DNA from: an uncultured Alistipes sp.
Lineage (GTDB): Bacteria > Bacteroidota > Bacteroidia > Bacteroidales > Rikenellaceae
Length of the DNA stretch: 64,000 nucleotides
Assembly (NCBI GenBank): GCA_947177225.1
Contig: CAMWTS010000001.1
Location: 62,001-126,000 of the forward strand
Reading direction: 5' to 3'
Positions within the stretch are counted from its first letter, which is position 1, and every line of letters begins with the position of its first letter. The translations under genes and the position numbers were made by a program. Shown piece by piece: positions 54,556 through 62,121 of this stretch. The notes under the pieces are model-generated. The model was not told the DNA's origin and made no database searches. It saw only the letters and a list, made by a program, of their open reading frames with translations.

Positions 54556-55140
54556 ATGAAAACAAAGAGTATCAAGGGCACACGCACCGAAGAGAATCTG
54601 TTGAAGGCATTTGCCGGCGAGAGTCAGGCTCGCAACCGTTATACGTTCTTCGCATCGGTAGCCCGCAAAGAGGGCTACGAACAGATCGCCGCAGTATTCG
54701 AGACCACGGCCGATCAGGAGAAAGAGCATGCGAAACGATTTTTCAAGTTCCTCGAAGGTGGCGAAGCCACTATCCGCAACGCGTCGTATCCGGCAGGACG
54801 CATCGGAACCACTGCCGAAAATCTGTTGGCAGCCGCGCAGGGCGAACACGAGGAGTGGGATCTGCTATACTCCGATTTCGGTCGCACGGCCAGAGAGGAG
54901 GGTTTCACCGAGATAGCCGCCGCATTCGCCGCCATAGCCAAGGTCGAGGCCGAGCACGAGCGCCGCTACCTGGCACTTCTGAGTCGCATGACCGATGGCG
55001 ACTTCTTCGTCCGCGACGGCGAAGTGATGTGGCAATGCCGCAACTGCGGATTCATATGCAAAGGCAGCCAGGCCCCGCTCAAATGTCCGGCATGCGAACA
55101 CCCGCAAGCATTCTTCGAGCCGATGGCCGACAACTATTGA
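54556..55140 (+). CDS. Rubrerythrin
   Basis: The 194-residue protein has an N-terminal ferritin-like diiron domain (NLLKAFAGESQARNRYTFFA, TADQEKEHAKRFFKFL, EEGFTEIAAAFAAIAKVEAEHERRY) and a C-terminal rubredoxin domain with two Cys pairs (CRNCGFICKG and CPACEHPQAFFEP). It reduces hydrogen peroxide to water with electrons from NAD(P)H via redox partners, the usual peroxide defence of anaerobes. It is a single gene. Upstream is TCTGC-N7-GCAGA (about 54508-54525) over a poor -7 box, a possible control site. Confidence 0.96.
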   Translation: MKTKSIKGTRTEENLLKAFAGESQARNRYTFFASVARKEGYEQIAAVFETTADQEKEHAKRFFKFLEGGEATIRNASYPAGRIGTTAENLLAAAQGEHEEWDLLYSDFGRTAREEGFTEIAAAFAAIAKVEAEHERRYLALLSRMTDGDFFVRDGEVMWQCRNCGFICKGSQAPLKCPACEHPQAFFEPMADNY

Positions 55141-55148
55141 AAAAGCCA

Positions 55149-55183
55149 AGAGCCGCTCTGCGACGGAGCGGCTCTCTTATTTT
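55149..55183. terminator. Bidirectional terminator between rubrerythrin and CapA-like genes
   Basis: AGAGCCGCTC (55149-55158) pairs with GAGCGGCTCT (55166-55175), 7-base loop, followed by CTTATTTTTAT on the plus strand and A-rich sequence on the other side. Confidence 0.85.
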
Positions 55184-56262
55184 TATAAATACAGGAGAGA
55201 ATTGGTATCCGAGACGAATTGTTCGTACCGACGGCGGGCATCGTCCGGCATACAGATCGTATCGGCCACTTCTGGCGGCAGAATACGATAGCCGGGACAC
55301 AGCACCCACACGGGTATGGCCTCGACAGCATATTGCAATCGTGACAGCGTATCGCATCTTATGACATCGACAGCCGCAATCAGCCCGCCGTCGCAATATC
55401 TGCGCTGCTGGTTCGACACAAAATTACCCAACGAATAGAATACCACACCGGCGGAATCTACCTCGAAAGGCTGTATGACATGAGGGTGGCTGCCGATTAC
55501 GATGTCCGCACCGTGCCTCCTGAGAAAATCGGCCAGTCGCCGCTGCTCGGCATTGGCGCGACGTTCGTATTCGTTGCCCCAGTGCATGAACGCAATGATA
55601 CAATCGACGCTGTCGCGATCGATCGCAGCCATATCGCGCGAGATAACGAGCGTATCGATCAGATTTACCATACGGTCACCGGGAACCGGTATGCCGTTGG
55701 TGCCGTAAGTATAGTTTATCATCGCGAAACGCACTCCGCCATGGCCGAAACGAAGGATATTGTTGCGACGATAATCCGCCGAGTCGGCATATACGCCCGT
55801 GTGACGTATCGCGCGACGCTCCAAAGCCTCCACCGTAGAGGCGATGCCGCGACTCGCCCTGTCGCAACAATGGTTATTGGCCATCACGGCGACGTCGATA
55901 CCCATATCAGCCATGGCATCGGCCACCTCGACCGGCGAGCAGAAGCATGGGTACCCGCTGTAATGGCCGTCGGGCGAAAGTGTGGTTTCGAGGTTGATGA
56001 CGGCAACGTCGGCATCGCGGAAATAGTGGGCGACATACTCGAACGAACGGGTATAATCGTAGCTTCCGTCGGCACTCCGTGCCGCCGACACCTGCGGCAT
56101 ATGCTGCATAAGATCGCCACCGAAAACCAGTCGCACCGTATCGCACTTTACCTCCGGCTCAGACTCCGGTGACTCGGCCGCATATCGTATCGCGGGAGAG
56201 GCTTCGAGCACGAACCACACGCATAGCGGCACGGCAAGCAGTATGTAGATCAATCGTTTCAT
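55183..56262 (-). CDS. CapA-family (PgsA-like) metallophosphatase-fold protein
   Basis: ATG 56262 gives a signal or anchor helix (MKRLIYILLAVPLCVWFVLEASPA) and 359 residues. Motifs are VFGGDLMQHMPQ, VAVINLETTLSPDG, VMANNHCCDRASRG, IIAFMHWGNEYE and VIGSHPHVIQPFEV, the metal-binding pattern of CapA/PgsA proteins. Some members take part in poly-gamma-glutamate or capsule synthesis; most, as here, lack capsule genes nearby and have unknown substrates. The first MQHMPQ reads MxH as usual. A consensus promoter lies directly upstream with only six bases between the -7 box and the ATG. Confidence 0.88.
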   Translation of the reverse strand: MKRLIYILLAVPLCVWFVLEASPAIRYAAESPESEPEVKCDTVRLVFGGDLMQHMPQVSAARSADGSYDYTRSFEYVAHYFRDADVAVINLETTLSPDGHYSGYPCFCSPVEVADAMADMGIDVAVMANNHCCDRASRGIASTVEALERRAIRHTGVYADSADYRRNNILRFGHGGVRFAMINYTYGTNGIPVPGDRMVNLIDTLVISRDMAAIDRDSVDCIIAFMHWGNEYERRANAEQRRLADFLRRHGADIVIGSHPHVIQPFEVDSAGVVFYSLGNFVSNQQRRYCDGGLIAAVDVIRCDTLSRLQYAVEAIPVWVLCPGYRILPPEVADTICMPDDARRRYEQFVSDTNSLLYL

Positions 56263-56268
56263 ATAGGA

Positions 56269-56299
56269 CAAAGATAAGCAAATCCGGCAAATTATCAAA
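56269..56299 (-). promoter_or_regulatory. Promoter of the CapA-like gene, likely leaderless
   Basis: Minus-strand TTTG (56296-56299), 19-base spacer, TATCTTTG (56269-56276): exact consensus. Transcription normally starts about five to eight bases after this box, that is at or beside the ATG at 56262. Confidence 0.75.
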
Positions 56300-56321
56300 C
56301 CGCAGTCTTTATGCGACAATA

Positions 56322-56350
56322 ACGGCGGGACACCTATCGTATCCCGCCGT
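56322..56350. terminator. Hairpin downstream of the DUF4252 operon
   Basis: ACGGCGGGA pairs with TCCCGCCGT over an 11-base loop, 33 bases after the DUF4252 stop. There is no T-run on the minus strand, so it may be a processing or weak termination site. Confidence 0.5.
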
Positions 56351-56382
56351 CGAAAATCAACCCAATTATCACACCTATGATC

Positions 56383-56829
56383 TTAGAATTTGAGTTGCGA
56401 TATCTGTTTCAGGCTCAAATCGCCGACTACATCGACAACCACGATTTCGGAGCATGAGCAGGTCATCACGATAACCTCTTTTATCTTCTCTTCGACAGTC
56501 AGCGTATATATCTTCACGGACTGCTTTCCATCGTTGGTCGAAACCATAACCGACAATCCCGACCGGTCGAGCATCTGATCGCATCTCTTGCGGAACGCCT
56601 CCATGGCCTCAGCATCGTCGGAGTCGAATGTTACCGACATCACGCCGTCGATCGACGCCAGTGCCATGTTGTAGTTGCTGTCCATCATGCGAAGCATCTG
56701 TTTCGAGACCTGTACGGTCGAGTATCCATCTCGTCCGACACAATCGTCGAACAAAGCCTTGTAGGCATCGTTCTGGGCTGCGGCCGCCAAAGGAGACAAC
56801 ATGAGCAGCAATATTATGAACTTTTTCAT
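56383..56829 (-). CDS. DUF4252 secreted protein
   Basis: ATG 56829 gives a signal peptide (MKKFIILLLMLSPLAAAAQ) and 148 residues. The content (YKALFDDCVGRDGYSTVQVSKQMLRMM, EEKIKEVIVMTCSCSEIVVVDVVGDLSLKQISQL) matches DUF4252, Bacteroidota proteins usually found downstream of ECF sigma factors. The CSCSE segment near the C-terminus is a notable Cys pair. It is the fourth gene of the sigma-anti-sigma-barrel-DUF4252 operon. Function unknown. Confidence 0.85.
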   Translation of the reverse strand: MKKFIILLLMLSPLAAAAQNDAYKALFDDCVGRDGYSTVQVSKQMLRMMDSNYNMALASIDGVMSVTFDSDDAEAMEAFRKRCDQMLDRSGLSVMVSTNDGKQSVKIYTLTVEEKIKEVIVMTCSCSEIVVVDVVGDLSLKQISQLKF

Positions 56830-56848
56830 ATGATATTCCATTTATCGT

Positions 56849-57694
56849 TTAAAACCACAAACCCAAACCTACCGACATGCGATGCGCCTTGGGGGCACTG
56901 TCCTGCTTGAACATCTCCATGAACGAGTAGTTGCCGTAGACATAGAGACGCTGGAAGCCAAAACGAACCGTTGCGCCGACATTGAACGGATTGAGATGGC
57001 AGTTGCGATACTTCTCCTTGGGGAATTTGATCTTGGTATGGCCACCTATGTTGAGATCGAAATTAAGACCCGCCGAGATGAACATGCGTTTTTTGATATT
57101 CCAGTCGAGCAAAACGGGCATATGCAGATACGTAGCCACGAGCTTCGACTTCTTGTACGACGGATCTATCGGCTCCGGCCGCATCATGCCTTCCGAATAT
57201 TTTATGGTCAGATCGTTCGAAAACGTGTAATTCTCCACCGACAGTCCCATGCCGATCGACAAACCGAGCGTTCGGCTCTTGTTGAGCACCGTATTGAATG
57301 TTACGAAATTGAATGCCACATGGATAGATTTGCCGTTGTTAAGATCCAGGAATCCGTGATCCTCGGCCGCATAGGCTCCGTAATCGGTATTGGCAAGCTG
57401 GCAAAAACCGAACTCCATAAGCGACAAGTGATTGTACGACGCTCCGTTGATTCCGGCAAACGAGATTTTGGTACGCGATTCGTTTTTAGTGGGATATGCG
57501 CCGAGCGTCATCACGGGAGTCCGCTCGCCGAATGTCAGTTCCAGCCCGCCGATGCTTAGCGTGGCGGTATCGTCCGATGCCCTTAACGATGATTGTTGCT
57601 GTTCGTTGAGATAGATCGTCGAGCTGTCGGTCTGCTGAGCCTCGGCAGCACAGACGACGGCAATCGAGAGCAATGATAAAAAGATACGTTTCAT
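56849..57694 (-). CDS. Outer-membrane beta-barrel protein (PorT-like family)
   Basis: The 281-residue product has a signal peptide (MKRIFLSLLSIAVVCAAEAQ) and alternating short strands ending in an aromatic residue (HRMSVGLGLWF), the usual C-terminus of an outer-membrane barrel. The plan fits the outer-membrane beta-barrel (PorT/OMP_b-brl_2) families. It lies 19 bases upstream of the DUF4252 gene and after the anti-sigma gene by 33 bases. It is likely controlled by the ECF sigma factor of the same operon. Confidence 0.72.
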   Translation of the reverse strand: MKRIFLSLLSIAVVCAAEAQQTDSSTIYLNEQQQSSLRASDDTATLSIGGLELTFGERTPVMTLGAYPTKNESRTKISFAGINGASYNHLSLMEFGFCQLANTDYGAYAAEDHGFLDLNNGKSIHVAFNFVTFNTVLNKSRTLGLSIGMGLSVENYTFSNDLTIKYSEGMMRPEPIDPSYKKSKLVATYLHMPVLLDWNIKKRMFISAGLNFDLNIGGHTKIKFPKEKYRNCHLNPFNVGATVRFGFQRLYVYGNYSFMEMFKQDSAPKAHRMSVGLGLWF

Positions 57695-57727
57695 ACACTG
57701 AATATTTGGAATTATTATGGATCGTAA

Positions 57728-58192
57728 CTATTTTGCCAATATGGACAATGTAGCAAGCATCTCCGCCGAGTGTTCTATATCCGACTGCACTCCGTCCAAG
57801 ACGCGGCGCGTGAGACGTTCGGCTTCGTCCCGATCGGTTATTGCACGGCCGTTGAGATAGCAATACGCCACATCAGGCATCGCGTCCGGCACAAAATCAC
57901 CGCTGCGATATATTGTCACCGCCCCCAGAACCATGCAGGCTGCTGCGGCTGCAACCGATGCCGCAATACCGAATCGTCGGCGTACAGAGCGTTTCAAAGA
58001 GGCCTTGGCCACCACCGGACGCGTCTGCGCACGTTTCTCGGCCGCATAGGCAAACATAGGAGCGGCATATCGCAAATCGGCAGGAATATCGGCTGTCGAG
58101 GCGAAAAATCGTCGCAACGTCTGCTCCTCGTCAAGAGTCGTCTCGCCATCGAAATAGCGGTCTAACAGTCGTTTGATCTCATTGTACTCCAT
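57728..58192 (-). CDS. Putative membrane anti-sigma factor
   Basis: The 154-residue protein begins MEYNEIKRLLDRYFDGETTLDEEQTLRRFF, a short helical domain of the type found at the N-terminus of Bacteroidota anti-sigma proteins (no zinc HxxxCxxC motif). One membrane helix lies at about residues 75-95 (FGIAASVAAAAACMVLGAVTIY) and a periplasmic domain of about 60 residues follows. It overlaps the sigma gene by 14 bases, the standard arrangement for a sigma/anti-sigma pair. The assignment rests on context and topology. Confidence 0.75.
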   Translation of the reverse strand: MEYNEIKRLLDRYFDGETTLDEEQTLRRFFASTADIPADLRYAAPMFAYAAEKRAQTRPVVAKASLKRSVRRRFGIAASVAAAAACMVLGAVTIYRSGDFVPDAMPDVAYCYLNGRAITDRDEAERLTRRVLDGVQSDIEHSAEMLATLSILAK

Positions 58193-58691
58193 AGTTCATA
58201 ATCTTTAAAAGTTCTTCACGCACCGTTCGTCGTGCCCGTGACAGATTCATTCTCACACTCGCTTCGTCGCTCTGCGTCACTTCGGCAATCTCATCGATAT
58301 CCCATTGTTCGACATCGCGCAGATGTATCGCAATACGCTGGCGCTCGGGCAAATGCGATATTATGCGTTCGACGATTCGCACCTGATCCTCGGCTTCGTA
58401 CTGCGATCCGTAATCGGCACTGCGCTCGCTTGCATATCCTACCGCAGCCAATGATCGATCGTGTCGGTCGAGAGCACGGAAACGGTCGAGGCAGAGGTTT
58501 CTGACCGATCGCAGAACATAGGCACGCGGATTACCCATGCTCAATATTTCATCGCGTCTGCGCCATACCATTTCATAGATGTCCTGCGTCACGTCCTCGG
58601 CATCGGCGGCATTGCCGACAAGGCTCAAAGCCACGCGATAGGCCACATCTTTGGTCGACAGCATCAGCTCGTTATAACGATCGATCTTCAT
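58179..58691 (-). CDS. ECF RNA polymerase sigma factor
   Basis: ATG 58691 gives MKIDRYNELMLSTKDVAYRVALSL and 170 residues. Region 2 shows NAADAEDVTQDIYEMVWRRRDEI and region 4 LPERQRIAIHLRDVEQWDIDEIAEV with the helix-turn-helix TQSDEASVRMNLSRARRTV. It directs RNA polymerase to a regulon, probably envelope related and including its own operon. The overlap with the anti-sigma gene and the downstream barrel support this. The track start adds 12 Lys-rich residues read from the leader. Confidence 0.93.
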   Translation of the reverse strand: MKIDRYNELMLSTKDVAYRVALSLVGNAADAEDVTQDIYEMVWRRRDEILSMGNPRAYVLRSVRNLCLDRFRALDRHDRSLAAVGYASERSADYGSQYEAEDQVRIVERIISHLPERQRIAIHLRDVEQWDIDEIAEVTQSDEASVRMNLSRARRTVREELLKIMNYGVQ

Positions 58692-58784
58692 CTTGCGATA
58701 AATCCTTTTTTTCTTGTCACATTTCACCTATATGACGAACAACGGCGGGAAAATGTAACATCTCCCGCCGAATATTTTTCATTT

Positions 58785-59072
58785 TTATTTGACCTCGCGT
58801 TTGGGAAACCAGCCCTTTTCGACTCGCTTGCGCTGCTCGAACACCTCGCCGATACTCCAAAACGACGATGTCCCCCACACGGCCAGAAGCGTCGACCACA
58901 AGACATCGGCTACGAACAGCGATGCTGCCACAGACACGATACCCATCAAGAGAAAGGCTTTCCAGCAGCCTACGCCGAAATAGTACTCGCCCTTGATGAC
59001 CATAGGGTGGAATATTCCGATAATGACGAACGTCGCCACGCCTATGATAAGACCCGTAAAATATAAATCCAT
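58785..59072 (-). CDS. DUF4491 membrane protein
   Basis: ATG 59072 gives MDLYFTGLIIGVATFVIIGIFHPMVIKGEYYFGVGCW and 95 residues; the first 18 residues of the track version run into the promoter. Three membrane helices are predicted, and the HPxVIKGEYYFG stretch is the DUF4491 signature. No function is known. It has a consensus promoter and is separated from the sigma gene by 93 bases containing a hairpin (CGGCGGG/CCCGCCG). Confidence 0.85.
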   Translation of the reverse strand: MDLYFTGLIIGVATFVIIGIFHPMVIKGEYYFGVGCWKAFLLMGIVSVAASLFVADVLWSTLLAVWGTSSFWSIGEVFEQRKRVEKGWFPKREVK

Positions 59073-59095
59073 AATTCCAAATATTAATATATCGA

Positions 59096-59127
59096 CAAAG
59101 ATAGTAAAAGTCGGACGCATAACCAAA
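59096..59127 (-). promoter_or_regulatory. Promoter of the DUF4491 gene
   Basis: Minus-strand TTTG (59124-59127), 20-base spacer, TATCTTTG (59096-59103): consensus, 23 bases before the ATG. Confidence 0.75.
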
Positions 59128-59160
59128 CCGACGCCTGCCTCCGCCCGTTAAGAGACATTC

Positions 59161-59174
59161 CGCCGCATGCGGCG
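59161..59174. repeat. 14-bp perfect palindrome
   Basis: CGCCGCATGCGGCG is self-complementary, upstream of the DUF4491 promoter and downstream of the porin gene. It may be a protein-binding site. Confidence 0.4.
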
Positions 59175-59216
59175 ATACGCATCGAAAAAGGGCATCGGCC
59201 GCGATACCGAAATGAA

Positions 59217-59263
59217 ATTGGCGCGGACAGGTCGTACTCGACGTACTGCCTATTCGCGCCAAT
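59217..59263 (-). terminator. Hairpin downstream of the porin gene
   Basis: ATTGGCGCG and CGCGCCAAT (9 bp, perfect) enclose a 29-base region with further complementarity (GTAC, AGG/CCT). On the minus strand the stem is followed by TTTCATTT, so it can act as the porin terminator. It begins 41 bases after the stop. Confidence 0.6.
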
Positions 59264-59304
59264 GACCGGGGTAAAGCTAACAACCGCTTTTCACTGAACG
59301 AGTC

Positions 59305-60639
59305 TTAGAAGTTGTATTGAACCATCAGACTGACTCTGTTGGCCGTGTTTTGCAAATCGCTCACGTCCTTGCGATAACCGCGCAGATACTCGACGGCAAG
59401 AGTGCAGTTGGAAGATACATTGCAGAAAAGGTTGGCGAATATGTACTGACCTTTCTTATACTGCTCGGGCGACAGATAACCGCTGTCCTTTTCGATATTG
59501 ACATTGGAGTAACCGCCCGATACCCAGAATACGCCCGGTATGAAGCTGAGACGGCCGGCAGCCTGCCAGCCCCACATGGGCTGAGTCTCGATGCGTTCGG
59601 GATCCTCGGGATTGGGGATAAAGTCGTAGGGGCTGCCCGTGAGATCCTGTATGTAAGGTGTGATGCCCTCGCCGTAAACACCGTTGAAGAAGATGTCGAA
59701 GAAGCTGCAAAATGCCACGTGACCGCTGAACTGAACGCCCCAACCCACACGTGTAGTATTGGCATCGGTCAGATTATTGTGAAGATACATGTCGCGGATA
59801 ACACCGGTGGCACGCACATGGCTGTTGCGATTCTCACCCCACGCATATTGCAGATAAACCGGGAAATCGGGCACTCGCTGTGCAATGGGAGAGAAATACT
59901 CGCCATAAGTGGCGTTCACATGAGGCATCTCGGCTGCCACACCCACCGTCCAGTGGTCGCGCAGGAACGTATGCTCATAGCGGATCATCGTATTGAAGTT
60001 GAAATTGTAGGCATTGGGGCCGCGGAAATCGACTGTGCGGGGGCCTGCCGCCAAGTCGCAGAATGTGGTTATGTCGCGACCGATGGTAAAACCGCCCACC
60101 TTAACGTATGCCGAACGCAGACGCGGAATATAGCTCAACTCGTCACCGCCGCGGAAGTCCATGTCGACGAAAGCCACGATACGTCCCAGACGGCGGCTGT
60201 TGATGATGGTTTTCATATAGAGACGCGAAGTGGTTGCGTCCATCGTCACGCGCTGACGATTGGCATAGTTGGTCGACATCGGGATATCGTAAGGAACGAA
60301 GTCGAGGTTGTCGACAGCGCCCATGAAGTCGTAGCTCGTGCGCAAATTGACGAATCCTCCGATAGCCATAGAGAACTTGTTGTTTTTGGTTGCGAATATG
60401 AACTGAGGATTACGCACCTGCTGGAATCCGCTGCGATACGTATCGAGATAGTCGGCAACCACGTTGTTGCGGATCATCGACGACGAGCAGCCGCCGCAGA
60501 CGGTTTCGTTCTCCTGAACGGCAATCAGATACACCGTAGGCGAGTTGCCGTCGCGCTTGTCCGCACGTCTTTGTGCCGAGACGTTTGCCACCACCGCAAC
60601 AGACAGAAGTGATACAATAAAAAGTCGAAATGTTTTCAT
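59305..60639 (-). CDS. DcaP-like outer-membrane porin
   Basis: The 444-residue protein has a signal peptide (MKTFRLFIVSLLSVAVVANVSAQ), an N-terminal stretch with a Cys pair (ETVCGGCSSSM) and a barrel starting FSMAIGGFVNLRTSYDF. Segments such as RSAYVKVGGFTIGRDITTF and the terminal strand RVSLMVQYNF fit the DcaP-like trimeric porins (anion or dicarboxylate uptake in other phyla). It is monocistronic. The substrate cannot be inferred. Confidence 0.78.
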   Translation of the reverse strand: MKTFRLFIVSLLSVAVVANVSAQRRADKRDGNSPTVYLIAVQENETVCGGCSSSMIRNNVVADYLDTYRSGFQQVRNPQFIFATKNNKFSMAIGGFVNLRTSYDFMGAVDNLDFVPYDIPMSTNYANRQRVTMDATTSRLYMKTIINSRRLGRIVAFVDMDFRGGDELSYIPRLRSAYVKVGGFTIGRDITTFCDLAAGPRTVDFRGPNAYNFNFNTMIRYEHTFLRDHWTVGVAAEMPHVNATYGEYFSPIAQRVPDFPVYLQYAWGENRNSHVRATGVIRDMYLHNNLTDANTTRVGWGVQFSGHVAFCSFFDIFFNGVYGEGITPYIQDLTGSPYDFIPNPEDPERIETQPMWGWQAAGRLSFIPGVFWVSGGYSNVNIEKDSGYLSPEQYKKGQYIFANLFCNVSSNCTLAVEYLRGYRKDVSDLQNTANRVSLMVQYNF

Positions 60640-60760
60640 AATTCGGAATGTTTTGGTTTTTAATTTGAATACCTAAAATATAACATCGTTCAACGTCGTA
60701 TCGGAGTCTATTCGCCGAACTTTAAGCAAGGAATATGCCAAATAATCAATTCCGATTTCG

Positions 60761-60768
60761 TATATTTG
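60761..60768 (+). promoter_or_regulatory. -7 box for the metallophosphoesterase gene
   Basis: TATATTTG ends 14 bases before ATG 60783, so the leader would be very short. No clear -33 element. Confidence 0.5.
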
Positions 60769-60782
60769 AACCCTGAAAATCT

Positions 60783-61952
60783 ATGATCTGGATCATTTCC
60801 ATATTGTCTCTCATCGCCGTGTGGCTCGACTTCACGGCATACAAACGCATATACAGCCGAGGCAAATGGCCGAAGACTGTTCTGACTGCGGCTCTGACCG
60901 ACGATCTGCTGCCGCTAATCTCATTGGCAATCATGTTCGCAGTCTCAGACAATCCGCGTTGTCTCATTATGATCTCTTCGTGGATCATGTGGTTCTACAT
61001 GGCCACAGTGCCGACGCGCATGGTCGTTCTCCTGTTTGGCATATGGAGCAGGCGGCGCATATGGCGCATCATCGGAGGCGTCGCCGCCGCGGCAATGCTG
61101 CTCGCGCTAATATATGGCACTGCCGTAACCCGCACCGACTACCGCATCGAACGCGTCACACTGCAATACGACAATCTTCCCGAAGCATTCGACGGTTACA
61201 CCGTCGCTTTGATATCCGACCTGCATGTCGGGGCGATGATTTCACCTCTGAAAGAGTGCAGGCGCATCGTCGGCATCATCGATTCGCTCGACGCCGATCT
61301 GGTCGTTTTCTGCGGCGACCTTATAAATATAAGGATCGAAGAGCTTACGCCCGAGATAAGAGAGGTGCTCGGTTCGATCGCTGCGCATGACGGCGTGGTC
61401 GCCGTCACGGGCAATCACGACACGGGAGTCTATATCGGAGACAATGCACGCAGCCCCGAAACAGAAACGGAGCGGCTGATATCCCTCGAACGCGAGATGG
61501 GCTGGAAACTGCTCGACAACGAAACCGCATGGATTCGCCGCGGCAACGACAGCATATCGGTCAGCGGCATATCGTTTCTTCCCGACTGGCATCGCCAACG
61601 GCACTCCGACGACATTGACGGCGTAAAACTCGATCCGATCTATACAGATGTGGGCATCGAAGACTTCAATATCACGCTATCGCACATTCCGCAACTATGG
61701 AGCAGGATCATCGATACCGGCAAGGCCGACCTGACGCTCTCCGGGCATATCCACGCCATGCAGTTCAAACTGCCGGTCGGACATCGCGGCATATCGCCGG
61801 CCATGCTGTTATACAGGAGATGGAGCGGCCTGTACAGTGAGCAAAACGCCTGCCTGTACATCAACGACGGCATCGGCTGCGTAGGCATTCCGGCTCGCAT
61901 AGGTGCATGTCCTGAAATTACCTTTTTCAGGCTCAAACATTCAAAAAAGTAG
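60783..61952 (+). CDS. Membrane-anchored calcineurin-like metallophosphoesterase
   Basis: The 389-residue protein has about four N-terminal helices (to residue 115; MIWIISILSLIAVWLDFTAY) and a C-terminal phosphoesterase with VALISDLHVGAMI, VVFCGDLINIR, VVAVTGNHDTGVY, ITLSHIPQLW and LTLSGHIHAMQFKLP. This is the YaeI-type fold with its metal ligands all present. YaeI of E. coli has phosphodiesterase activity; other members hydrolyse UDP-diacylglucosamine or lipids, but LpxH is a different subgroup. It is a single gene. Confidence 0.9.
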   Translation: MIWIISILSLIAVWLDFTAYKRIYSRGKWPKTVLTAALTDDLLPLISLAIMFAVSDNPRCLIMISSWIMWFYMATVPTRMVVLLFGIWSRRRIWRIIGGVAAAAMLLALIYGTAVTRTDYRIERVTLQYDNLPEAFDGYTVALISDLHVGAMISPLKECRRIVGIIDSLDADLVVFCGDLINIRIEELTPEIREVLGSIAAHDGVVAVTGNHDTGVYIGDNARSPETETERLISLEREMGWKLLDNETAWIRRGNDSISVSGISFLPDWHRQRHSDDIDGVKLDPIYTDVGIEDFNITLSHIPQLWSRIIDTGKADLTLSGHIHAMQFKLPVGHRGISPAMLLYRRWSGLYSEQNACLYINDGIGCVGIPARIGACPEITFFRLKHSKK

Positions 61953-61957
61953 GATAT

Positions 61958-61974
61958 TTACATTCTAAATGTAA
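61958..61974. promoter_or_regulatory. Palindrome upstream of the TolC-HlyD operon
   Basis: TTACATT-CTA-AATGTAA has perfect 7-bp arms. Together with a second short palindrome (CATAT-CTT-ATATG) about 50 bases on, it lies in the 169-base gap that precedes the export operon. A dimeric repressor site is likely but unproven. Confidence 0.45.
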
Positions 61975-62068
61975 TATTTTCGGGCGTCCAATGTTCTATT
62001 TCGACACGCTCATATCTTATATGTCCGATATTTGCATTTATAGCGTATCAAGATAATTATTTTCGTTC

Positions 62069-62076
62069 TACATTTG
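62069..62076 (+). promoter_or_regulatory. -7 box for the TolC-HlyD operon
   Basis: TACATTTG matches TAnnTTTG and lies 45 bases before ATG 62122. Confidence 0.55.
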
Positions 62077-62121
62077 CACCCGTATCAAAGAGCTTTAAAA
62101 GTAATAAAAGATAAGATCAAG

